Source of the DNA: an uncultured Candidatus Saccharibacteria bacterium
Lineage (GTDB): Bacteria; Patescibacteriota; Saccharimonadia; Saccharimonadales; Saccharimonadaceae
DNA length: 61,320 bases
Reading direction: 5' to 3'
NCBI GenBank assembly: GCA_946997535.1
Contig: CAMPVQ010000004.1
Span: forward strand, 1 to 61,320
In this document: positions 45,034 through 52,341 of the stretch, in pieces
Numbering within the stretch: position 1 is the first letter of the stretch
Layout: every line of letters starts with the position of its first letter
Program-made: the position numbers and the translations under genes
The notes under the pieces: generated by a model
The model's input: the letters and a program-made list of their open reading frames with translations, nothing else
Told to the model about the DNA's origin: nothing
The model's database searches: none

Positions 45034-45366
45034 TTATAAATTACCCATTACGTTTTGCATTAACTGCGCGGTTTGCTGCTCTTCGGCAGTCATTTCGCGT
45101 TCCTCGCGGTACTTGGCGTTGTGGTCAATGTACTGGAAGCGGGCGGCGCGCTCATTTTCGGCGCGACGGAAGGCATGTTCCTGCTCGGCTTCACGAGAGT
45201 TGTGTGACTTGGTGAAATCAAGCTTCTTCACGTCTTCCAGGTTGGCTAGCTCGCGAGTGGCAGCGACGGCGAGGACACCAGCGGTGTTGCCAAGCGAGTC
45301 GTAGCGACGTTGCTTCTCAGCTTCTTGCTTTTCATAGCGGTTGTGATGGTTAAATTTTTCGTTCAT
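45034..45366 (-). CDS. Small charged helical protein
   Basis: 110 residues, not recognised. It is almost entirely helical and charged (Glu, Arg, Lys and Ala), without a membrane segment or cysteine; likely coiled coil. TTGACA (complement of 45428-45433 region) and TATAAT-like -10 sequences upstream, with a GGAAAACAAAA leader, support expression. Confidence 0.6.
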   Translation of the reverse strand: MNEKFNHHNRYEKQEAEKQRRYDSLGNTAGVLAVAATRELANLEDVKKLDFTKSHNSREAEQEHAFRRAENERAARFQYIDHNAKYREEREMTAEEQQTAQLMQNVMGNL

Positions 45367-45548
45367 TTTTGTTTTCCTTTCTAATCTTCTTGAACAATTA
45401 TTATACTATCATAGTTGTGCTTATTTGTCAATAGTTAGAATGTAAACTTGACATATTGTCTAGTAAATGAACGAAAAACAGTGGCCTGAACACTTAAATG
45501 GTGAGAATGTGGTGGTTGAAGCTACCGTGTCGCGTTAGATTGAACACA
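45367..45548. other. Intergenic region with the promoter of the upstream small gene
   Basis: It holds TTGACA, TAGTAT and TATAAT elements reading leftward into 45366. A rightward 23-codon ORF at 45467-45538 lacks a promoter with proper spacing and is not called. Nothing else is evident. Confidence 0.5.
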
Positions 45549-46037
45549 TTAAAGTTTGAGCTGCGTGAGCGCATTGGGTAAGTCGCTAAAGTCGATAATG
45601 CCCTGCCCGTCAGTCAAGCCAAGCAGCAGACCGTAAAGAAAGGCGTTGTAGCTAAACGAGCGGCGGTCACCGGTTTCGGGGACGCTGGTGCGGCGGATGT
45701 CGCTGCTGAGTGCGATGAAGTGCTTGCGCTGGTCGGGGGGCTGGTGGTTCCACTCCCAAATGGTGCCGATTTCGCAAAGTGAGCCAATGGCGTCTTGGCG
45801 GACATTGCAAACAATAAGCTTGGCGCGGTGAATCTTAGCCATGTCGGCCGCCACGATGCGCTCGGAGAGGTTGGCGTTGTCGCAAGTTTGCTTGTCGTTA
45901 ATCGCCTTGTTGCGCATTGGCGAATAATATGAGACGCCAGCCTTGGTTAGTGCGCGCTCAATATAAGCTACCTCTTGGCGTGTACCATAGGTCATAATGT
46001 CACTCAAGATATAGGCAGTGGGACTAGCACTATTCAT
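45549..46037 (-). CDS. Nucleoside 2-deoxyribosyltransferase-like protein
   Basis: 162 residues from the ATG at 46037. The segments YILSDIMTYG, YYSPMRN, ADMAKIHRAKLIVCNV and GSLCEIGTIWEW match the order of motifs in the nucleoside deoxyribosyltransferase superfamily (the last being the catalytic-Glu region). Members move or hydrolyse (deoxy)ribose on nucleosides. It overlaps the pyrG stop by 8 nt, which fits a nucleotide-related operon. Medium certainty on the exact reaction. Confidence 0.72.
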   Translation of the reverse strand: MNSASPTAYILSDIMTYGTRQEVAYIERALTKAGVSYYSPMRNKAINDKQTCDNANLSERIVAADMAKIHRAKLIVCNVRQDAIGSLCEIGTIWEWNHQPPDQRKHFIALSSDIRRTSVPETGDRRSFSYNAFLYGLLLGLTDGQGIIDFSDLPNALTQLKL

Positions 46038-47622
46038 GTGTTGCCTCTTTCGCAGCGGTAATGAAGGCAGTAAAGAGTGGGTGCGGCCGAGTTGGGCGCG
46101 ATTTGAGCTCGGGGTGAGCTTGAGTGGCAACGAAGAAGCGACACTTCGGCGCCTCCACAAATTCTACTAGCTGGTGGTCGGGCGAAGTACCTGAGACAAC
46201 TAAGCCACCTTGATTGATAGCGCTAAGCCAGCGCTGGTTAACTTCGTAGCGGTGGCGGTGACGCTCCACAACATTGGTCGTACCATAGATTTTGGCCGCC
46301 AGACTATCGGACACCAGTTCGGCTGGGTAATTACCGAGGCGCATGGTGCCGCCGGTTGACTCCTTCCCTTCCTGCCCTGCCATGATGTAAATCACGTCGT
46401 GCTGGGCGGTCGGGTCGATTTCGGTACTCGTGGCGTCGGCTAGCCCACCGCGGCGAGCGGCTGCCACCACGGCCATTTGCAGGCCGAGACAGAGGCCGAG
46501 ATAAGGTTTATTGTGGTCAAGGGCGTAAGTTGCGGCCATAATTTTGCCATCCAAGCCGCGTGAGCCGAAGCCACCCGGTACCAAAATGCCATCCATCGCG
46601 GCAAGTTCGTCGGGCGTGACGGTCTCGGCGTTGAGCCAATGGAGATCGAGATTGACGCCAATTTGGAAGCAGGCGGCCTTGAGTGCTTCAGTGACTGAGA
46701 TGTAAGTGTCTTGGTTATCAATATACTTCGCGACCAAGCCAATTTTGACGGTCTGGTCGTAGTGCTGGCTGCTACGTTCGGCGAGCAGCTGCCACTTGGT
46801 CATATCCGGTTGCACGGTGGCACCGGTGAAGTGATTGAGCACGTTCATCACGCCTGACTTTAGGACGTTGAGTGGCACTTCATAAACGGATTTAATATCT
46901 GGCAAGATAATTACGGCATCAGAAGAAACGCCACTAAAGCGAGCAATCTTCTCGGCAATTTGGCGCGGGCACGGCCGCTCGACGCGAACAAAGACGATGT
47001 CGGGAATGATGCCAAAGCCACGGAGGTCGCGCAGAGCGTTTTGTGCTGGCTTGGTTTTAAACTCCTTGCTGGTGTTGAGCCACGGCACGAAGACAACTGA
47101 GGCGTAAAGGCAATTTTCGCGGCCGACGATGTCGGCAAAGGAGCGAATCGCCTCCACAAAGGCGAGGCCTTCATAGTCGCCCACAGTGCCGCCCAGCTCG
47201 ACCACGTGGACATCGCTGCCCTGACTTGCGCGCAAAATGGCTTGGTGAATCAGGTCGGTGACGTGTGGCACTAGCTGGACAGTCTTGCCGTGAAATTCGC
47301 CGGCGCGCTCCTTCGTAATGAGGTCACGGTAGATACTGCCCGAGAGTGTGATGGAGTTGCGCGTCATCTCTTCATCAAGAAAGCGCTCGTAGTGTCCGAG
47401 ATCAAGGTCGGTTTCGGCGCCATCCTTCGTGACGTAGCACTCGCCGTGCTCGGCGGGGTTAAGCAGACCAGCGTCCACATTGAGGTACGGGTCGCACTTC
47501 TGCATGGTCACCTTTAGCCCCTGTCCCTTTAAAATCGTGGCGAGACTGGCTGCCGTGATGCCCTTGCCGACACCGGAAATAACACCGCCCGTCACAAAAA
47601 TATACTTTGTATTTGTTTTCAT
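46030..47622 (-). CDS. pyrG: CTP synthase
   Basis: 530 residues. The synthetase domain starts YIFVTGGVISGVGKGITAAS; the C-terminal glutamine amidotransferase has LGLCLGLQMAVVAA (nucleophile Cys) and AQAHPELKSRP. It makes CTP from UTP, ATP and glutamine. A GGAGG precedes the ATG, with a -10 TACAAT upstream. Confidence 0.97.
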   Translation of the reverse strand: MKTNTKYIFVTGGVISGVGKGITAASLATILKGQGLKVTMQKCDPYLNVDAGLLNPAEHGECYVTKDGAETDLDLGHYERFLDEEMTRNSITLSGSIYRDLITKERAGEFHGKTVQLVPHVTDLIHQAILRASQGSDVHVVELGGTVGDYEGLAFVEAIRSFADIVGRENCLYASVVFVPWLNTSKEFKTKPAQNALRDLRGFGIIPDIVFVRVERPCPRQIAEKIARFSGVSSDAVIILPDIKSVYEVPLNVLKSGVMNVLNHFTGATVQPDMTKWQLLAERSSQHYDQTVKIGLVAKYIDNQDTYISVTEALKAACFQIGVNLDLHWLNAETVTPDELAAMDGILVPGGFGSRGLDGKIMAATYALDHNKPYLGLCLGLQMAVVAAARRGGLADATSTEIDPTAQHDVIYIMAGQEGKESTGGTMRLGNYPAELVSDSLAAKIYGTTNVVERHRHRYEVNQRWLSAINQGGLVVSGTSPDHQLVEFVEAPKCRFFVATQAHPELKSRPTRPHPLFTAFITAAKEATHE

Positions 47623-47724
47623 ATTCCTCCTTCACTAACATTCTTATTGTAGCACACAAAACAAAAGCGCAATAGATATAGGGTTAAAATTACACTATTT
47701 GGCGCTAGATGTTGAGTACAAAAA

Positions 47725-47748
47725 GAGTGCCTCAAATTGAGACACTCG
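47725..47748 (-). terminator. Terminator of hsp20
   Basis: On the minus strand the stem GAGTGTCTC / GAGGCACTC (one mismatch) is followed by TTTTT. Confidence 0.75.
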
Positions 47749-47769
47749 ATTTTACAGTAGTAGGCTAGC

Positions 47770-48267
47770 TTAGTTGATTGGAATGCGGCGGGCCTGCTCT
47801 TGTTTGATTTTCTCAAAGCTGACCGTTAGCACACCATCCTTCAATACAGCTGACACCTGGTCTTCCTTCACTGGCACTGGTAGTACCAAGGTGCGGCTAA
47901 ATTCGCCCCAGTAGCACTCTTGCATGTGCCAGTTGGTGGCGAGGTCGTCGTCACCACTGTTCAATGTACCACTGATGTTTAGCACGCCATCAGCAATGCT
48001 GACATCGAGGTCGTTGCGGTTGACGCCGGCAACACGTGCCTTAATCACTAGCTTGTCGTCGGTCTCATAGACATCGACAGCAAGCTGACCTGGGATGACA
48101 TCGTAATCAGTATTCTCGTTCGACTTCTGCGGTTCGTCGGTCTGCTGATTAGCTGACTGAGTGGCCGGAGTGTTGCGCGGTTCTGGTTCATCATCATCAA
48201 ATAATGCGGTTGTGAGATCGTTATTGATGCTATCCATCAACAAGTCATCATCTTGCTTTCTTGACAT
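47770..48267 (-). CDS. Hsp20-family small heat-shock protein
   Basis: 165 residues. A disordered acidic N-terminus (about 1-55) precedes an alpha-crystallin domain (YDVIPGQLAVDVYETDD, ISGTLNS, LKDGVLTVSFEK) and the C-terminal IPI anchor motif. It holds unfolding proteins. It has a GGAGG site; no CIRCE is seen upstream. Confidence 0.92.
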   Translation of the reverse strand: MSRKQDDDLLMDSINNDLTTALFDDDEPEPRNTPATQSANQQTDEPQKSNENTDYDVIPGQLAVDVYETDDKLVIKARVAGVNRNDLDVSIADGVLNISGTLNSGDDDLATNWHMQECYWGEFSRTLVLPVPVKEDQVSAVLKDGVLTVSFEKIKQEQARRIPIN

Positions 48268-48346
48268 TCTCCTCCTTTAATTCGCCTCTTTAAAGCTTTT
48301 ATGTCATAATTATAACGAAACAAAAGGGTTACCGCAATAGATTTTG

Positions 48347-49108
48347 ATGAAAAATGACGCTAAATTTACAATATTAAATTGGTTGGATTGGTTATTGTCA
48401 CCCATAGCACCTCTGTTTTGTAAGGGTTGTGGGCGGCTAGGTAGCCCGCTTTGTGAACGTTGTATTAATGACATTTTACATCAGCCCTGCCCAATTTGCT
48501 TACGTTGCCGGAAGCGGCTTAACAGTGGTAATATGTGTACGCAGTGCCGAAAAAGTAGCGTGCAGCGACTCACTAATGCTTGGGTGGTAGGATGGCGAAC
48601 AGGGGCGCTCCGGAAACTAACCAATGATTACAAGTTCCATTCGGAGCTAAATGCGGCGCAAATTTTGGCGCTATTATTGCAAAAAACACTACAACGCGTG
48701 GCGCCGGAACTAAGTTTTGACGCCATCATCTACGTGCCGACGATTGCGCGACATATTCGAACGCGTGGTTTCGACCACATGGCGCTAGTAGCGCAGCAGC
48801 TTGGCGCGCGGCTCAGTGTGCCAGTGCTAACAGATGTGCTGGTGCGGCTAGATAATCACGTACAGCATGGCTCTAACCGGCAGGAACGGCAGCGCATTGT
48901 AGACTCGCTTGGCGTGCGGTCTTGCGCGCAGCCACCACGTAGCGTGTTGTTAATTGATGATATTTGGACAACGGGTGCGACCATGCAGACGGCAGCTGCC
49001 CTACTCCGTCATATTGGCGCACGCCGGGTGTATGGCTTAATTGTGGCGGTGCAGCCGGAGTCGGCCGAGCTAGAAGCGATCAAAATAAAAACACTCCACA
49101 TGGAGTGA
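48347..49108 (+). CDS. comF: ComF-family phosphoribosyltransferase-like protein
   Basis: 253 residues. An N-terminal zinc-ribbon with CKGCG, CERC, CPIC and CTQC-type pairs is followed by the phosphoribosyltransferase-type motif VLLIDDIWTTGATMQTAA. ComF members act in DNA uptake and transformation in several bacteria. The ATG at 48347 is preferred to TTG at 48344. The 3' end forms a hairpin that probably ends the opposing tRNA transcript. Confidence 0.88.
   Translation: MKNDAKFTILNWLDWLLSPIAPLFCKGCGRLGSPLCERCINDILHQPCPICLRCRKRLNSGNMCTQCRKSSVQRLTNAWVVGWRTGALRKLTNDYKFHSELNAAQILALLLQKTLQRVAPELSFDAIIYVPTIARHIRTRGFDHMALVAQQLGARLSVPVLTDVLVRLDNHVQHGSNRQERQRIVDSLGVRSCAQPPRSVLLIDDIWTTGATMQTAAALLRHIGARRVYGLIVAVQPESAELEAIKIKTLHME
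49092..49107 (-). terminator. Terminator of tRNA-Ser(CGA), inside the comF 3' end
   Basis: The stem CACTCCA / TGGAGTG with a 2-nt loop is followed on the minus strand by TTTTTATTTT. It encodes the last codons of comF on the plus strand. Confidence 0.7.
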
Positions 49109-49117
49109 ATCATAGCT

Positions 49118-49207
49118 TGGCGGAAGGGGAGGGATTCGAACCCTCGAAGACGTTGCCGCCTTACCGCTTTTCGAGAGCGGCCAGATCAACCACTCCTGCA
49201 CCCTTCC
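49118..49207 (-). tRNA. tRNA-Ser (CGA)
   Basis: Class II tRNA with long variable arm. The anticodon stem CCGCT/AGCGG encloses CTCGAAA (anticodon CGA). T loop GTTCGAATC and encoded CCA are present. Confidence 0.95.
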
Positions 49208-49248
49208 TTGCCTCTTATTTTAGCAAATCGCTGGGTAATAGTCTACAA

Positions 49249-49866
49249 CTATAGTTTGATGAAATTGAAGATTTTTTCAGTTGGGTCTTCGCGTACCTCT
49301 TCAATTGGCAAACGCGCGCCGATGAAGTCGACGATGGCCTCGCCCTTATCTTCGGGGATGAAGATGGAGTCTTGAATACCAAAGCGCTTGGTTGGGATGA
49401 GCACGAGACGCCAGAGGTCGCCCTGCTGCTGCACGCCAAAGGCGCGGTAGCTGGTAAACTCCTTTAGCACGCCCTCAATTTTAATACCAGCCTCGCTTAG
49501 TTCGTAGTGGAGCTCGTTTGCCGGGTGACGTGCAAGGATGATAAAGGCGGCATATACCACAGTAGCGAGCAGGCCGGTCGAGATGGCGCCAAAGAACGTC
49601 ATATGGAAGAAGAAGACGCTGACGCCGAGTAGTAGATAAATAGCAATTAAGACACAAGCTGCGGCGAGATACCAGTTTTTAGAGTGGTCGCGGACGACGC
49701 TGTCGATGGCGCTCCAAGTTACAACTGGCGCGTCTTCGGCTTGCTCCTCGGCCTCTTGCACGGCGACTTGCTCAGCTTGCCTAGCCTGCTGTTGTGCGGC
49801 GGCCGCGGCAATACCGCTACCCTGCTCCGTTGAAATGTTACCCTGATTACCCTGCTCTTCGTTCAT
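49249..49866 (-). CDS. Two-helix membrane protein
   Basis: 205 residues, not recognised. The N-terminus is Gln/Ala/Glu-rich, then two membrane helices (about 70-92 and 95-115, ACVLIAIYLLLGVSVFFFHMTFFGAISTGLLATVVYAAFI), then a C-terminal soluble domain (about 90 residues, EAGIKIEGVLKEF and LVLIPTKRFGIQDSIFIPE), a layout seen in PH-like membrane-associated proteins. Function unknown. Confidence 0.65.
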   Translation of the reverse strand: MNEEQGNQGNISTEQGSGIAAAAAQQQARQAEQVAVQEAEEQAEDAPVVTWSAIDSVVRDHSKNWYLAAACVLIAIYLLLGVSVFFFHMTFFGAISTGLLATVVYAAFIILARHPANELHYELSEAGIKIEGVLKEFTSYRAFGVQQQGDLWRLVLIPTKRFGIQDSIFIPEDKGEAIVDFIGARLPIEEVREDPTEKIFNFIKL

Positions 49867-49890
49867 ACTTATATTATAGCATAAATAAAA

Positions 49891-49910
49891 TAAGCCCTTT
49901 CAAGGACTTA
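49891..49910 (-). terminator. Terminator of tRNA-Ser(GCU)
   Basis: On the minus strand AAGTCC / GGGCTT (one G-T pair) with a 6-nt loop is followed by ATTTTATTT. Confidence 0.6.
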
Positions 49911-49921
49911 TCATCATAACT

Positions 49922-50014
49922 TGGCGGAGGAGGGGAGATTCGAACTCCCGCACCAGCTTTCGCCGATCTAACGATTTAGCAAACCGTCCCCTTCAGCCAC
50001 TTGGGTACTCCTCC
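49922..50014 (-). tRNA. tRNA-Ser (GCU)
   Basis: Class II tRNA with long variable arm. The anticodon stem ACGGT/ATCGT encloses TTGCTAA (anticodon GCT). T loop GTTCGAATC and encoded CCA are present. Confidence 0.95.
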
Positions 50015-50059
50015 AAGCTGGTACTATTATACCAGACAATTTGAAATAGGCCAATATTT

Positions 50060-50087
50060 TTGGCGATTTGGGCGACTATGTTATAAT
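50060..50087 (+). promoter_or_regulatory. Promoter of tRNA-Ser(UGA)
   Basis: TTGGCG (50060-50065), 16-nt spacer, TATAAT (50082-50087); the tRNA begins 8 nt later. Confidence 0.7.
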
Positions 50088-50094
50088 AATTGAT

Positions 50095-50182
50095 GGAAAG
50101 GTGACCGAGTGGTTTAAGGAGCCGGTCTTGAAAACCGGTGTGGGGAAACTCACCGAGGGTTCGAATCCCTCTCTTTCCGCCA
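50095..50182 (+). tRNA. tRNA-Ser (UGA)
   Basis: Class II tRNA with long variable arm. The anticodon stem CCGGT/ACCGG encloses CTTGAAA (anticodon TGA, not TCA, so not selenocysteine). Encoded CCA present; it reads UCN codons. Confidence 0.95.
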
Positions 50183-50194
50183 AGAAATTATGAT

Positions 50195-50217
50195 ACCGCC
50201 AGTTGACTGGCGGTTTT
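50195..50217 (+). terminator. Terminator of tRNA-Ser(UGA)
   Basis: The stem ACCGCCAGT / ACTGGCGGT with a 2-nt loop is followed by TTT. Confidence 0.85.
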
Positions 50218-50229
50218 AGTTTGGCAAGA

Positions 50230-51381
50230 TTATTGGACAAGGAGGTCGATTTGGCTCTGGTTGACCTTGAGCTGTCCTACAACGGCTTGGCTAGATAGCG
50301 GCCGTACTGGCTGGAAGTTGCGGTTGGTGATTAACTGTGGTGGTTGGTCGGCAAAGTACGGCATGGTGAGAGCTTGACTTGTGACTACGGCGTGGCTACC
50401 GGTGGTGTCGTTGATGCGGCCGGCGAGTTCGCCTTGGCGAATGTGGAGTGCACGGATGTCTTGCGGTAAAGTGTCGAGCAACTGACCGGCGACGTCAAAG
50501 GCGGTATTGTAGTTGCCTTGACTAAGTGCGACTGCGGCACCAGTGAGTGTGACGTCGTCAAGCTGCAATTGGCGCGCCAAAATCACGCCGTGTCCAGCCT
50601 CGTTATTAAAGCCGGTCTTGCCAGCGAAGACGTCGTGTTGACCGAGGAGTTTGTTGGTGGTGTGAATCTGTCCTACCACTGGCAAGTTAGCAGTTGGGTT
50701 TGCGAGAATGTCGCGTAGCGCGGGGTGATTGGCGGCGAAGAGAATAATTTTACAGAGGTCTTCTGGAGTTGAGGTGGTGCTTGGGTCGAAGCCGCTGGCG
50801 TCTAGGCCAACTGTGGTGTGATTAATGTTGTGCTGTTTTAGCCAAGCCGTAGCGGCTTGTTGGTAAGCGGCGTGCGAACCAAACGCCCAGACAGCCAAGC
50901 TGTCGGCCAGGTTGTTGGCGCTGCGCAGCATAATGCCTTGAATCATTTGCCGCTCGGTGAGCTGTTCGCCTGCGACGATTTGGACGCGGCTGCCACCATT
51001 ACGAACGGCGTAGCTGTAGCGGTCGACATCAGCGCTGGTGAGAGTGATGGTTGGCCCCTCCTGCCCTGCGGCCAGCGGTTTGTGTGCCAAAACGACTTGA
51101 ACGGTGATAGTCTTGGCGAGCGAAGCGGTGGCTTCCGGCGTGAGCTCGGTCTTGGGGTCGCCGATGTTGCGGCAAACCGGAGTGTTGGTGTTTGGGTCGA
51201 AGTAGCCAATGGCGCCGCGGCGGAGCTTGAACTGGGTTGACTTGAGTGGCTGTGGCTTAGCTTGCGGGTGAATCAAAAACTCGGTCGTACCACTGGCTGA
51301 TGCCGGCTGCATTAGTAAATACGAGCCGTAACAGGCTGCCGCCAAAGGGACGGTCAACAAACTAACCCACCGCTTTTTCAT
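50230..51381 (-). CDS. D-alanyl-D-alanine carboxypeptidase (peptidase S11)
   Basis: 383 residues with a signal peptide or anchor (about 1-30). The penicillin-binding motifs are S87-LA-K90, S154-A-N156 and K255-T-G257. It trims the terminal D-Ala from peptidoglycan stems. No obvious C-terminal membrane helix, so it may be secreted or held by the N-terminal segment. TATAAT (complement of 51388-51393) ends 6 nt before the ATG: a leaderless transcript. Confidence 0.88.
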   Translation of the reverse strand: MKKRWVSLLTVPLAAACYGSYLLMQPASASGTTEFLIHPQAKPQPLKSTQFKLRRGAIGYFDPNTNTPVCRNIGDPKTELTPEATASLAKTITVQVVLAHKPLAAGQEGPTITLTSADVDRYSYAVRNGGSRVQIVAGEQLTERQMIQGIMLRSANNLADSLAVWAFGSHAAYQQAATAWLKQHNINHTTVGLDASGFDPSTTSTPEDLCKIILFAANHPALRDILANPTANLPVVGQIHTTNKLLGQHDVFAGKTGFNNEAGHGVILARQLQLDDVTLTGAAVALSQGNYNTAFDVAGQLLDTLPQDIRALHIRQGELAGRINDTTGSHAVVTSQALTMPYFADQPPQLITNRNFQPVRPLSSQAVVGQLKVNQSQIDLLVQ

Positions 51382-51415
51382 GCTCTAATTATACAATAAT
51401 TGTTATAATATTTAT
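51382..51415. promoter_or_regulatory. Compact divergent leaderless promoters
   Basis: In only 34 nt, TATAAT boxes face both ways, each 6 nt from its start codon (complement of 51388-51393 leftward; 51404-51409 rightward). Confidence 0.65.
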
Positions 51416-51811
51416 ATGGAAGAGAGCATTTTTACGAAAATTATTCGGGGCGACATCCCGTGCTACAAGGTTTACGAAGACGAGCGGACGTTTGCCTTTC
51501 TTGATATCAATCCACTAAGTGACGGCCACGTTCTAGTGGTGCCGAAGTGTCAAGTGGATAAGATTTATCAGCTACCAGAGGAATATTACATGGCGCTATT
51601 TCAGACAGTGCGACGCGTGGCGCAACGCGTGGAGGATGTGCTGGGCGTGCGCGCCGGCTTGGTGGTGGAAGGTTTGGATGTGCCACACGCTCATGTGCAC
51701 GTGGTGCCAATGTACGACCGTGATGTTTTAAAGCTGCACCACGGCTATCCGGTGGATACCTCAGACGATAACATGAAGCAGCTGGCGACGAAGCTGAAGT
51801 TCGATGCTTAA
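51416..51811 (+). CDS. HIT-family protein
   Basis: 131 residues. The histidine triad HAHVHVVP is present, with the N-terminal family block FTKIIRGDIPCYKVYEDE and LSDGHVLVVPK. HIT proteins hydrolyse nucleotide-linked phosphoramidates or dinucleotides. It overlaps rlmH by 8 nt. Confidence 0.93.
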   Translation: MEESIFTKIIRGDIPCYKVYEDERTFAFLDINPLSDGHVLVVPKCQVDKIYQLPEEYYMALFQTVRRVAQRVEDVLGVRAGLVVEGLDVPHAHVHVVPMYDRDVLKLHHGYPVDTSDDNMKQLATKLKFDA

Positions 51812-52244
51812 GATTATTGCCGTTGGTAAAAAGACCGCCCCTGAATTAGTGGCGGCCATCCAAAATTACCAGCAGCGCCTGCGCGCGCCGTTTACCGTGG
51901 AGTGGGTGCTGCTGCCTTACTCGGCGCAGTCGGGTGACGCAGCGCGTGACGAAGAGTCGGCGGCCATTATGAAGCATCTGACGCTGCAAACGCGAGTAAT
52001 TCTACTGGACGAGCGTGGCCAGCTGATGACCAGCCCCGAGTTTTCAACTGCCCTGCAACAGGGGTCGGCGACCTTAATTATCGGTGGCGCTTATGGGGTG
52101 AACGATGCCCTGCGCCAGCGCGCTGACGTGGTGGTAAGTCTTTCAAGGCTAGTTTTCCCACACCAACTGGTGCGGCTAATTTTAATGGAACAAATTTATC
52201 GGGCGCAGGCGATTGCCCTGCATCACCCATATCATCATATTTAG
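51804..52244 (+). CDS. rlmH: 23S rRNA pseudouridine1915 N3-methyltransferase
   Basis: 146 residues. The SPOUT-fold signature IIGGAYGVNDALRQRADVVVSLSRLVFPHQLVR and the ending EQIYRAQAIALHHPYHH are characteristic. It methylates pseudouridine 1915 of 23S rRNA. Co-transcribed with the HIT gene. Confidence 0.95.
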   Translation: MLKIIAVGKKTAPELVAAIQNYQQRLRAPFTVEWVLLPYSAQSGDAARDEESAAIMKHLTLQTRVILLDERGQLMTSPEFSTALQQGSATLIIGGAYGVNDALRQRADVVVSLSRLVFPHQLVRLILMEQIYRAQAIALHHPYHHI

Positions 52245-52246
52245 CT

Positions 52247-52312
52247 TGTGGAAACCCACTAGGGTTTTACTGAAAATAAAAAGTTTTCCACAAGTGCAAA
52301 ACCTGTGGAAAA
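52247..52312. promoter_or_regulatory. DnaA-box cluster outside the origin
   Basis: Within 66 nt lie TGTGGAAAC (52247-52255), TTTTCCACA (52284-52292) and TGTGGAAAA (52304-52312); the last two equal the boxes near dnaA. They fall between the converging rlmH and murE 3' ends, so they are not in an obvious promoter. Confidence 0.6.
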
Positions 52313-52341
52313 CTATGGAGTTTTAAACAGAATTACCTCTG

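Noticed and set aside
45467..45538. A 23-codon rightward ORF (MNEKQWPEH...) after a TTGACA
   Set aside because: The TTGACA lies only 13 nt before the ATG, there is no -10 or ribosome binding site, and no similarity was seen. An in-frame continuation past the stop is short.
50095..50182. tRNA-Sec
   Set aside because: The anticodon is TGA (serine), not TCA, and the acceptor stem is of normal length.
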